Below, one piece after another: positions 44,080 through 52,783 of a DNA stretch of 63,639 nucleotides. The stretch comes from Deinococcus piscis (GTDB taxonomy: Bacteria; Deinococcota; Deinococci; Deinococcales; Deinococcaceae), in the NCBI RefSeq assembly GCF_014653275.1, contig NZ_BNAL01000014.1, positions 1-63,639 of the forward strand, given 5' to 3'. The notes beneath the pieces are model-generated. The model was not told where the DNA came from. It was given only the letters and a program-made list of their open reading frames with translations, and searched no databases. A program made the position numbers and the translations under genes. How positions within the stretch are numbered: the first letter of the stretch is position 1; each line of letters starts with the position of its first letter.

Positions 44080-44310
44080 TTACTGGTTCTTCTCGACGTA
44101 ATCCACAGCCGCCTGAACGGTGCGGATGCCTTCGGCGTCTTCATCGCTGATGCTCAGGCCGAACTTGTCTTCCAGGCCCATTACCAGTTCTACGATTTCC
44201 AGGCTGTCAGCGCCCAGGTCTTCCACGAAGCGGGCTTCGGGGGTTACCTGATCAGCGTCGGCACCCAGTTTCTCTACGATTACTTCTTTTACGTCATCAA
44301 AAATAGCCAT
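44080..44310 (-). CDS. acpP: Acyl carrier protein
   Basis: 76 aa acidic carrier. The phosphopantetheine Ser is in [21 protein letters not shown] 44310 has AGGAGG at 8 nt, a strong site fitting one of the most abundant cell proteins. TACACT (complement of 44344-44349) is a likely -10 between fabG and acpP, so it probably has its own promoter. Confidence 0.97.
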   Translation of the reverse strand: MAIFDDVKEVIVEKLGADADQVTPEARFVEDLGADSLEIVELVMGLEDKFGLSISDEDAEGIRTVQAAVDYVEKNQ

Positions 44311-44343
44311 GTTGTTTACCTCCTGCTTTCTGGAATCTTGCCT

Positions 44344-44349
44344 AGTGTA
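44344..44349 (-). promoter_or_regulatory. -10 element (TACACT) upstream of acpP
   Basis: Lies 33 nt before the acpP ATG on the minus strand. ATGCCG at about 17 bp upstream is a weak -35. Confidence 0.5.
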
Positions 44350-44423
44350 GCGGATTGCCGCCAGGGCGGCATGCGAGTGCGGACGCGGTTTAAGAGAATG
44401 GCAAGGCCAGCGCGGGCAGGGCC

Positions 44424-45173
44424 TCAGTGCGGGTTCATGCCCCCGTCCACGCCGATGGTTTGCCCGGAGACATACCCCGCCGCATCTGAGGCGAGGAAAG
44501 CCACCAGCGCGGCGACTTCTTCCGGCTGCCCCATCCGGCCCAGCGGAATGTTCTTCTCGTATTCGGCGCGCAGGTCGGCCCCCAGGTCAGCGGTCATGTC
44601 GGACTCGATAAAGCCAGGAGCCACTGCATTCACTGTGATGCCGCGCCCGCCGTATTCCTTCGCCAGCGCTTTGGTCAGGCCAATCAGGCCCGCCTTGCTG
44701 GCAACGTAGTTGGCCTGGCCGGGGTTGCCGCTCAGAGCCACCACGCTCGAAATGTTGATGATACGCCCGGCCCTGGCCCGCATCATGTGCTTGATGGCGG
44801 CGCGGCTGGCACTAAAAGCACTGCTCAGGTTGGTCTGGATGACTGCGTGCCAGTCTTCATCCTTCATGCGAATAGCGAGGCCATCGCGAGTAATGCCCGC
44901 GTTATTGACCAGGACATCCAGACCGCCCAGTTCCTTAATCACCGTTTCGACCAGCTCAGCGGCCTGCGCTGGGTCGGACAGGTCTGCGCCGAACACCTGC
45001 GCCTGCCCACCCGCGCTGCGAATCTCATCAGCCACCGCTTCAGCCTGCTCCTGGCCGCGTCCGTAATGCACAGCCACTGTAAAGCCGTCCTGCGCCAATT
45101 TCAGCGCCATTGCCCGGCCCAGGCCACGGCTGGAGCCGGTGACCAGGGCAACCTTTTTCTTTGATTCTGTCAT
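44424..45173 (-). CDS. fabG: 3-oxoacyl-ACP reductase
   Basis: 249 aa SDR-family NADPH reductase. [13 protein letters not shown] (cofactor loop), [31 protein letters not shown] (Ser-Tyr-Lys) and the C-terminal [13 protein letters not shown] are all present. ATG 45173 overlaps the fabD stop (ATGA). Confidence 0.96.
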   Translation of the reverse strand: MTESKKKVALVTGSSRGLGRAMALKLAQDGFTVAVHYGRGQEQAEAVADEIRSAGGQAQVFGADLSDPAQAAELVETVIKELGGLDVLVNNAGITRDGLAIRMKDEDWHAVIQTNLSSAFSASRAAIKHMMRARAGRIINISSVVALSGNPGQANYVASKAGLIGLTKALAKEYGGRGITVNAVAPGFIESDMTADLGADLRAEYEKNIPLGRMGQPEEVAALVAFLASDAAGYVSGQTIGVDGGMNPH

Positions 45174-46108
45174 TGTGATTCCTCCAGCAGCGCCGCGATG
45201 TCCTGAGCCGTGCCTACATTGAGCACTGCCGCATCGGGCACGATTTTCTTGACCAAGCCAGTCAGCACCCGGCCAGGGCCGAATTCAATAAATACCTCTG
45301 CGCCTGCGTCCGCCAGCGCCTGCACGGTTTCCACCCAGCGCACTGGTGCCGTGATCTGCTCGGCCAGCAGTTCAGGCAAGGCTGCGGGGGTCTGATTGGC
45401 TGCGGCAGTGACATTGGCGTACACCGGGAAGGCCAGCTCGCCGTACGGCGCCGCTTGCAGGGCTGGAGTCAGCCCCTCGCGGGCAGGCTCCATCAGCGGG
45501 CAGTGAAAGGGCGCACTTACTTTGAGCGGAATCACCTTGAGCCCCAGGGCTTTGAGGTCGGCCCCCGCCTGCATGACCGCTTCGCCCTCGCCTGAAATCA
45601 CAGTCTGGGTGGGCGCATTAAAGTTGGCGGGCTGCACGCCCTGCATGGACGCGCAGACTTCGCGCACCCGCTCGGGGTCGCCCATCACGGCGCTCATGGC
45701 CCCGCGCCCTACCGGTACAGCGGCCTGCATCAGCTCGCCGCGCTGCCGGGTCAGACGCAGGGCATCTCCGAGGCTCAGCGCTCCCGCCGCGACCAGGGAG
45801 GAGTATTCACCCAGGCTGTGTCCCGCTGCAAAAGTCGGAGTCAGGCCAGTGCGGGCCTGCCAAGCACGGTAGGCGGCGACGCTGGCCGCCACCAGGGCGG
45901 GCTGCTGGTTGGCGGTCAGGGTGAGGTCTTCCAGCGGCCCCTGCTCCATCAGGCCACGCAGACCCGGCAGGGTGGCTTCGGCCTGAGCATAGACAGCTTC
46001 GGCTTCTGCAAAGGCAGCGGTCAGGTCCGCCCCCATGCCCACCGCGTGCGACCCCTGACCGGGAAACAGAGCCGCAATCTTCTTGCCTTGCAGGTCAGCG
46101 CTCTGCAC
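45170..46108 (-). CDS. fabD: Malonyl-CoA--ACP transacylase
   Basis: 312 aa. Substrate loop FPGQGSHAVGMG, nucleophile GHSLGEYSSLVAAGA, Arg in LMQAAVPVGRGAMSAV, catalytic His in VSAPFHCPLMEP. GTG 46108 is 3 nt after the fabH stop. It supplies malonyl-ACP for FabH and FabF. Confidence 0.96.
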   Translation of the reverse strand: MQSADLQGKKIAALFPGQGSHAVGMGADLTAAFAEAEAVYAQAEATLPGLRGLMEQGPLEDLTLTANQQPALVAASVAAYRAWQARTGLTPTFAAGHSLGEYSSLVAAGALSLGDALRLTRQRGELMQAAVPVGRGAMSAVMGDPERVREVCASMQGVQPANFNAPTQTVISGEGEAVMQAGADLKALGLKVIPLKVSAPFHCPLMEPAREGLTPALQAAPYGELAFPVYANVTAAANQTPAALPELLAEQITAPVRWVETVQALADAGAEVFIEFGPGRVLTGLVKKIVPDAAVLNVGTAQDIAALLEESQ

Positions 46109-46111
46109 GGC

Positions 46112-47137
<1,026 letters not shown>

Positions 47138-47143
47138 GGCCGC

Positions 47144-47172
47144 AAAGTAGCATTCTTTGAACCGCCGTTCAA
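47144..47172 (-). promoter_or_regulatory. fabHDG promoter with palindrome over the -35
   Basis: Minus strand: TTGAAC (47172-47167), 17-bp spacer, TACTTT (47149-47144), 6 nt, ATG. The -35 is the first half of a perfect palindrome TTGAAC-GGCG-GTTCAA (47157-47172), well placed for a repressor of fatty-acid synthesis. Confidence 0.7.
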
Positions 47173-47207
47173 TGAATCCGGGATGAGGTACAAACTGGGC
47201 GCAGCAC

Positions 47208-47244
47208 CAAAAAAGGTGCGCGGGCCTCACAGCTCCGCGCACCT
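47208..47244 (-). terminator. Terminator after trigger factor
   Basis: Minus strand AGGTGCGCGG and CCGCGCACCT pair perfectly around 11 nt and are followed by TTTTTT; a classic Rho-independent terminator. Confidence 0.92.
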
Positions 47245-47257
47245 GGCAGCTGAAACT

Positions 47258-48613
47258 TTATTCTTCGCTGCTCTTGTCGTCCTGCTTGCTGTCCGCTTCA
47301 GCAGCTCCGCCCTCGCTGTCAGCGGCTTTGCTGGCATCCGCTTTGGCAGTGTCGGTCTTGGCACCGTCTGCTTCGGCGCTGTCGCTCTGGCCTTCGCCGC
47401 TCAGCTGGGCCAGGGCCTGGTTCAGTGCCTTGGAGCGCAGAATATCGGTGTAAAAGGCGTTCAGGCCGCCCGTGCCCATCTGGCTTTGCAGCTCCTGGGG
47501 AGACATGCCATTCATCTGGGCCATCGCCATCAGGTTCTGACCAAACTCCTGATCGGTCACCTGCACGCCGAGGTCCTCAGCCAGCTTGCCCAGGGCCAGG
47601 TCACGCTTGACGCGCTGCTCGGCGTTCTTGCCCAGCTCGCCCATGAACTCGTCCAACTTGCCCTGCTCCTGCATAAAGCCTTCATACTCACTCCAGCGCA
47701 CGCCCTGGCGGCCCAGGTCATTCTTGATCTCGCTCATCAGTTCGTCCTGGCGGCGCTGAATCAGCGACTGGGGAATATCCACGGTCATGCCTTCAATCAG
47801 GGCGCTGAGGAACTCCTCGCGGCGGGCACCTTCGCCCTCACTCTGGGCGCGGCGCTCCAGTTCCTCACGCAGGGTGGCGCGCAGCTTATCCATGTTCTCA
47901 AACTGCATGGTGCCAGCGAATTCGTCGTTCAGCTCGGGCAGGCTCTTGGATTTGATCCCTAGCACCTTGACCTTGACCGGGGTGTCGTCTTCGCCCTCTT
48001 CAGCGGGCACGCTGATTTCTACTTCGTCGCCCACATTCTTGCCCAGCAGCGCTTTTTGGATGTGCTCGCCGGCCATGTCCATATAGATGGGGTAGCTGCC
48101 TTCTTCGCCTTCTTCTTCCACGGTGACCTGGTCGCTGGCCTCAATGGCGCGCTCCACCTGCTCAAAGCTGGCGGCACGCTCCTGCATGTCGGCCAGGGTG
48201 CGGTCCACCACTTCGTCCGTGATCTCGGGGGCCGCAGCGCTCAGGCTCAGGCCCTTCCAGTCGCTCAGGGTCACTTCGGGGTACAGGTCACCCTTGACAG
48301 TGAAGGTAAAGGGCTGACCGCTCTTGACGTCCTGCGGCTCGATGTGGGCGTCTACCAGGCTCAGTTCCAGTTCGCGGATGGCCTGGGGGAAGTGGGCGTT
48401 CACGAGGCGGTTTTGCACTTCGCCTTCGGCGTAGCCTTCGCCCACACGCTTTTCGATCACGCGGCGGGGGGCCTTGCCAGGGCGGAAGCCGGGCACACGC
48501 ACCTGTTGGGCCAGGCCCTTCCACACAGCGTCAAATGCGCCGTTCACTTCGTTTGCAGGCACTTCGACCTTGAACTCGACCTGATGACCTTCTTTTTTGA
48601 TTAACTCTGCCAT
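47258..48613 (-). CDS. tig: Trigger factor, ribosome-associated chaperone
   Basis: 451 aa. The N-terminal ribosome-binding domain contains VRVPGFRPGKAPRRVIEKR (GFRxGKxP signature); the FKBP-like PPIase domain is about residues 150-240; the helical C-terminal arms follow. The last 50 residues are Ala/Asp/Glu/Lys-rich and disordered (SEADGAK, KADASKAADSEGG, DDKSSEE), longer than in E. coli. ATG 48613 has GGGAG at 4 nt; TATAGT about 85 nt upstream is its likely -10. Confidence 0.95.
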   Translation of the reverse strand: MAELIKKEGHQVEFKVEVPANEVNGAFDAVWKGLAQQVRVPGFRPGKAPRRVIEKRVGEGYAEGEVQNRLVNAHFPQAIRELELSLVDAHIEPQDVKSGQPFTFTVKGDLYPEVTLSDWKGLSLSAAAPEITDEVVDRTLADMQERAASFEQVERAIEASDQVTVEEEGEEGSYPIYMDMAGEHIQKALLGKNVGDEVEISVPAEEGEDDTPVKVKVLGIKSKSLPELNDEFAGTMQFENMDKLRATLREELERRAQSEGEGARREEFLSALIEGMTVDIPQSLIQRRQDELMSEIKNDLGRQGVRWSEYEGFMQEQGKLDEFMGELGKNAEQRVKRDLALGKLAEDLGVQVTDQEFGQNLMAMAQMNGMSPQELQSQMGTGGLNAFYTDILRSKALNQALAQLSGEGQSDSAEADGAKTDTAKADASKAADSEGGAAEADSKQDDKSSEE

Positions 48614-48697
48614 GCGTCTCCCGTGTGGCCTCACCTTCACTTGTGCGCAGGCCGCGCTGGGCGGGCTCCGCGAGGTGGGCCAGTCGTTCAAAAGGGT

Positions 48698-48703
48698 ACT
48701 ATA
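48698..48703 (-). promoter_or_regulatory. -10 element (TATAGT) of tig
   Basis: Minus-strand TATAGT, with TTTTGGCC about 14-16 bp upstream as a poor -35. It gives a leader of about 80 nt. Confidence 0.5.
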
Positions 48704-48804
48704 CACGCTTGCTGCCGGCCAAAAGCCTCCCATGTCCGCTGGGCCTGCGCTTCAGCCCAGCACCGACTTGGGCCTGGTCCACCAACCCACCACAGAAAAC
48801 CAGC

Positions 48805-48833
48805 AAAAAAGCGGCCCCCTAAGGAGAGCCGCC
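48805..48833 (-). terminator. Terminator of the tRNA-His/Leu operon
   Basis: Minus strand GGCGGC and GCCGCT arms followed by TTTTTT, 11 nt beyond tRNA-Leu. Confidence 0.8.
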
Positions 48834-48843
48834 TTATGAACTG

Positions 48844-48926
<83 letters not shown>

Positions 48927-49017
48927 ATGCTTATGCTGCCTGCGGTGGGCCGCAAACAGCGAACCAGAGTACAGAATAAATGCAGCCCCGCCTGCCAAGC
49001 AAGTCGGGGCTACGTTT

Positions 49018-49095
49018 TGGGGTGGAATATGGGATTTGAACCCACGACCTCCTGAACCACAATCAGGCGCTCTAACCAGCTGAGCTAATCCCACC
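49018..49095 (-). tRNA. tRNA-His(GTG)
   Basis: 78 nt including the encoded extra G at -1 and CCA. Anticodon stem CCTGA/TCAGG with loop TTGTGGT giving GTG; T-loop GGTTCAAATCC. First gene of the two-tRNA operon. Confidence 0.94.
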
Positions 49096-49122
49096 ACAAC
49101 TGCCAAACAGTCAGGCTCAGCC

Positions 49123-49151
49123 ATCCTAAAGAAAAGCCTGGGCGCTGTCAA
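49123..49151 (-). promoter_or_regulatory. Promoter of the tRNA-His/Leu operon
   Basis: Minus strand TTGACA (49151-49146), 17-bp spacer, TAGGAT (49128-49123), the same architecture as the tRNA-Asp operon promoter. Confidence 0.9.
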
Positions 49152-49228
49152 GGCGGCGGTTTACAGGACCGTCAGGTGCAGACGCCTCCAGCCAAAGGAA
49201 GGGGGCCAAAGGAATGAGAGAATCTTCA

Positions 49229-49240
49229 CCAAATATTTGG
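49229..49240. promoter_or_regulatory. 12-bp perfect palindrome upstream of the PAS kinase
   Basis: CCAAATATTTGG, followed by further TTTGG and CTTGG copies over the next 20 nt. AT-rich in a GC-rich context, about 190 nt before the kinase start; candidate operator. Confidence 0.4.
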
Positions 49241-49432
49241 GGAACTTTGGTTAGCTTGGTAACAGTTCAGGGAGCAGGCACAGGGGGGTAGGCACAGTGC
49301 TGTAGGGCCTTGGCCGGCTCCTGCTCCAACAGCCCATTGGTTTTAGCCGCGCTTTCTATCTTTATCCCAACCCTTTTATCCCAGCCTGGCCCCTCATTGC
49401 CCCCGCAGGCGCTGTCCGCTCAGGAGTTCTTT

Positions 49433-50644
49433 ATGCCCTCTACCGAACCTCCCTTTGCCGCAGCCAATGACGCGCCTGCGTCCCTCGCTGTACCTGCGCC
49501 CACGCTGACCCCTGCCGAGCAGGCCCTGGCCGCCGCACAGGGCAGCTACCGGCAACTGTTCGAGAGTGCGCCCGTCGGCTACGTCGTGCTGAGCCGCGCA
49601 GGCACAGTCTTGCAGGCCAACCAAGCCGCCGGGGCGCTGCTGGGTCTGGCCAGTCAGCAGCTTGAGGGGCAATCGTTCGCCCACTGGCTGCACCCGCGCC
49701 ATCACGGCGACCTGGCAGCCCTGCTGGGCCAGCTGGACCGCCGCCAAGCCGGTCCCAGCCTGACCACCGAGTTGCAGTTGCAGCGGGCCGACGGCCAAGC
49801 CTGCTCGGCCCAGGCGCAGCTGGTGGCGAGCGAGTGGCCCGAAAGCGTGCCGGGCACCGAGCCCCATCTGCTGATGGCCCTGACCGATATCACGGCGCTT
49901 AAGCGGGCGCAGGCCGAACTCCTGCGGCTGAACCAGACCCTTGAGACGCGCATTGAACAGCGCACGGCTGAGGTGCTGGGCATGGCAGGCGAAATGGAGC
50001 GCTTGACCCAGTCGGTGGCGCACGACCTGTCTGGCCCACTGCGGCACATTCAGAGCTTCGCAGGTCGCCTGGAACGCAGCGACCTGAGCGACCAAGACCG
50101 CCGGGCCGTGGGCACCATCACGGCAGCGGCGGGCAAGATGAGCACCCTGATCAGCGCACTGGACCAAGTGGCGCTGGCCTGCAACTCACAGCTGAACCTC
50201 ACTCCCATTGACCTGGACCGGGTTTTGGACGCCACGCTCAAAAGCTCGGGGGCCATCCATAGACTTGAGGTGCAGCGCGACGACCTGCCGCGCGTGATGT
50301 GCGATATCCAGTCCATGCAAACTGTGCTCGGCCACCTGCTGGACAATGCGCTCAAAGCCACCGCGCAGACCCCGCAGCCCCGCTTGCAGGTCCGTGCGGA
50401 GCGGCAGGGCAACGAAATCATCATTCACCTGTGCGACAACGGCATTGGCTTTAACCCCAACTACCGCGAACACATCACCGAAGTGTTCCGCAAGCTGCAC
50501 CCGGACCGCGAATTCGCTGGTGAGGGCGTGGGCCTGGCTGTGGTCCGCCGCCTGATGCTGCGCCAGGGCGGACGCCTCTGGGCTGATTCGGGAGGAGCGG
50601 GCGCGGGGGCCTGCTTCTCGCTGGCCCTCCCAGCGGCTCCCTAG
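49433..50644 (+). CDS. Soluble PAS-domain sensor histidine kinase
   Basis: 403 aa, no membrane segment. A PAS domain spans about residues 35-155 (LFESAPVGYVVLSRAGTVLQANQAAGALLG; closing MALTDITALKRAQ), a coiled linker about 157-190, then the dimerisation helix with His197 in SVAHDLSGPLRHIQSFAGRL and a HATPase domain (GHLLDNALKAT, LCDNGIGFNPN, GEGVGLAVVRRLMLRQGG). The DLSGPLRxI H-box resembles bacteriophytochrome-type kinases, but no phytochrome domain is present. ATG 49433 has CAGGAG at 7 nt. No response regulator is adjacent, so its partner is unknown. Confidence 0.9.
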   Translation: MPSTEPPFAAANDAPASLAVPAPTLTPAEQALAAAQGSYRQLFESAPVGYVVLSRAGTVLQANQAAGALLGLASQQLEGQSFAHWLHPRHHGDLAALLGQLDRRQAGPSLTTELQLQRADGQACSAQAQLVASEWPESVPGTEPHLLMALTDITALKRAQAELLRLNQTLETRIEQRTAEVLGMAGEMERLTQSVAHDLSGPLRHIQSFAGRLERSDLSDQDRRAVGTITAAAGKMSTLISALDQVALACNSQLNLTPIDLDRVLDATLKSSGAIHRLEVQRDDLPRVMCDIQSMQTVLGHLLDNALKATAQTPQPRLQVRAERQGNEIIIHLCDNGIGFNPNYREHITEVFRKLHPDREFAGEGVGLAVVRRLMLRQGGRLWADSGGAGAGACFSLALPAAP

Positions 50645-50659
50645 ACGGCGCTGCTTTAC

Positions 50660-51799
50660 CTAGCGCCGCCCATAGACCGCCCAGCGCAGCAGGCTTTCGA
50701 GCGGCCCCCGGCCATAGCGTCGCAAGTACCAGCGGCTCAGGGCGATCTGGGCCAAGGCCAGCAGCAACGCCATGCCCACTGCTGCCGCCGCGCCGACTTG
50801 ACCGTACAAGCCAAAGGTATAGGGATAAAAAATCAGCGTCAGCACCAGCGACTGCGTGATGTAGTGCGTCAGGGCCAGTCGGCCACTGCGGGCCAGGGCG
50901 GTCAGGGCCGCCGGGACGCGGGGGCGCAGGCTGAGCAGCCCGAACAGCCCCACGTACCCGAACGCCACCGGCAGCCCGCTGATCACCCTCAGGCCCTCCG
51001 ACAGCATGCCCGCTTGCTCGGTGTCCAGGGTATTCAGGTAGGCCAGCCCCAGGCCTAGCGGCAAGCCCAGGCCAAATCCCCACGCCAGCAGCCGGCGTAA
51101 CAGCGGGCGGTGCTCTGCAGGGCGGCTGAGCAGGCCGCTGCGGTAGGCCCAGGCCCCGAACGCAAACAGCGGAATGGTAAAGGAGGCCAGAAACAGCCCA
51201 CTGCCCAGCTGTGACGGCAGCTCTGCAATCCGGTCGGCCAGGATGCTGGCGTAGCTCTGGTGGGGCGCAAAGTCCGGCGAGAAGCTTATGCGCGAGCCGG
51301 GTGTCACTTTGTACAGACTGTAGCCCGCCACGTAATTGAGGGCGCTGAGCAGGTACAGCCCCCAGGCCCACTTCAGCAGTGCGCCCGTAGGCCGGCGCAG
51401 CAGCAGGATAAAAATGACCGCGCTGACCGCGTACCCGCCGATGATGTCCCCATGCCACAGCAGCGCGAAATGCGCCAGCCCGATGACCAACAGCAGCAGA
51501 TGACGGCGCACGTACAGTCCCAGGCCGTGCCGCTCCCACAGGCCCGCCGCGCCCCAGCCAAACAGCATGGCGAAGAGGGCCACCGCTTTGCCGTTAAACA
51601 GCACATCAGTGACCACCTGCACGGCGCGGTCCAGGCCCTGCTGCTCCCAAACCCGGAAGCCGGAAAAATCTTGCACATTGATCAGGGCGATGCCCAGCAG
51701 TGCGAAGCCGCGCAGGGCGTCTGGGAGAAGGGCGCGGTCCTGAGCAGCCACTGGAGCGGGCGGCAACGTGTCTGGGGCAGGCGGCAAGGGGATGGTCAC
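50660..51799 (-). CDS. DUF418 (YeiB-like) membrane protein
   Basis: 379 aa polytopic membrane protein with about ten helices. The N-terminal ALLPDALRGFALLGIALINVQDF is the family's opening motif, also seen in related acyltransferase-like proteins; the C-terminal DUF418 part includes ALARSGRLALTHYITQSLV and the closing RYGRGPLESLLRW. GTG 51799 begins 3 nt after the csaB stop. Activity unproven; modification of an envelope polymer is a reasonable inference from its operon. Confidence 0.82.
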   Translation of the reverse strand: MTIPLPPAPDTLPPAPVAAQDRALLPDALRGFALLGIALINVQDFSGFRVWEQQGLDRAVQVVTDVLFNGKAVALFAMLFGWGAAGLWERHGLGLYVRRHLLLLVIGLAHFALLWHGDIIGGYAVSAVIFILLLRRPTGALLKWAWGLYLLSALNYVAGYSLYKVTPGSRISFSPDFAPHQSYASILADRIAELPSQLGSGLFLASFTIPLFAFGAWAYRSGLLSRPAEHRPLLRRLLAWGFGLGLPLGLGLAYLNTLDTEQAGMLSEGLRVISGLPVAFGYVGLFGLLSLRPRVPAALTALARSGRLALTHYITQSLVLTLIFYPYTFGLYGQVGAAAAVGMALLLALAQIALSRWYLRRYGRGPLESLLRWAVYGRR

Positions 51800-51802
51800 G
51801 GC

Positions 51803-52783
51803 CTAACCTCGCCCAGCGGCCAGCGCCAGATCGAAGCTGCGGCGGGCGCGGTCCTGCATCTCGGCCACGCATCTGTCATCAAAACCTACACCCTGCTGCA
51901 CCTGTTCCAGCAGCAGGCCGACGTCCGGACGGGTGCTATGAACCGGTGCCCCGGCGTCCGCGCAAAAGCCCTGCACCTTGGGGTCGTAGCTGAGGCCCGC
52001 GAACGGCACCCCAGCAGCGGCAGCCAGAATCAGCGCGTGCAGCCGCACACCCACCACATAGCTGCTGGCCGCGATGGTGTCCAGCAGCTGCTGCGGATCG
52101 GCACTTTCCAGCACCGCGTCGGCCCCCAGTGAGCGGGCCGCTTCGCCGTCGTGGGCAGGCATCAGCGCCAGGGCCACCACGCGCCGTCCCTGGGCCTGCA
52201 AGGTGCGCACCAGCTCACGCAGAGGCGGCAGCGACTCGGCCACGTCGCCGCGTGGAGCGATCACCACAGTCTCTGGGCCACGCACCACCTCCGGCGAAGG
52301 CCGCAGCAGCAGCGCCGGATCGCCGCCCAGCTCTCCTTGCAGGCCCAGGGTTTCCAGCGTTCGCAGGCTGCCCCGGTCACGTACAATCAGCGGCAAACCA
52401 CGCACGCTGCGCACCACCCGCCCGCCGCCGCGCACCGACAGCGGCCCGATGCTCTGGTTAAAGACGGCAGCGGGCGTGCCCAGCAGCCGGGCCAGCCGAA
52501 TCAGACCCAGGTAGTAGGTGAGGTTGCGGGCGCTGGTTTTGTCTTGCAGCAGGCCCCCGCCGCCGGAGAGTAGCAGGTCGGCGCGGCGCAGTTCGCGGGC
52601 GAGCGTCAGCGGCTGCATACGCGGGACCGCCTCGCAGCCGCACAGCGCCGCCGTGTGGACCGGGTCAGCCGAGAGCAGCACGGGCGTGTGCCCCCGCTCC
52701 TTCAGCTCACGGGCGATGCTCAGGGCAATGGCTTCGTCGCCGCCGTTGGCGAAGCCGTAATAGCCGCTCACCAGCACTCTCAC
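51803..52783 (-). CDS. csaB: Polysaccharide pyruvyl transferase CsaB
   Basis: 326 aa GT-B-like enzyme that adds pyruvyl ketals to cell-wall polysaccharide, creating the binding site for SLH domains of S-layer and outer-membrane proteins. The N-terminal VSGYYGFANGGDEAIALSIAREL, LLSGGGGLLQDKTS, FNQSIGPL and the C-terminal YVVGVRLHALILAAAAGVPFAGLSYDPKV are family hallmarks. The GTG start overlaps the DUF5693 stop (GTGA). Deinococcus SlpA-type proteins carry SLH domains, so this operon fits envelope anchoring. Confidence 0.92.
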   Translation of the reverse strand: MRVLVSGYYGFANGGDEAIALSIARELKERGHTPVLLSADPVHTAALCGCEAVPRMQPLTLARELRRADLLLSGGGGLLQDKTSARNLTYYLGLIRLARLLGTPAAVFNQSIGPLSVRGGGRVVRSVRGLPLIVRDRGSLRTLETLGLQGELGGDPALLLRPSPEVVRGPETVVIAPRGDVAESLPPLRELVRTLQAQGRRVVALALMPAHDGEAARSLGADAVLESADPQQLLDTIAASSYVVGVRLHALILAAAAGVPFAGLSYDPKVQGFCADAGAPVHSTRPDVGLLLEQVQQGVGFDDRCVAEMQDRARRSFDLALAAGRG

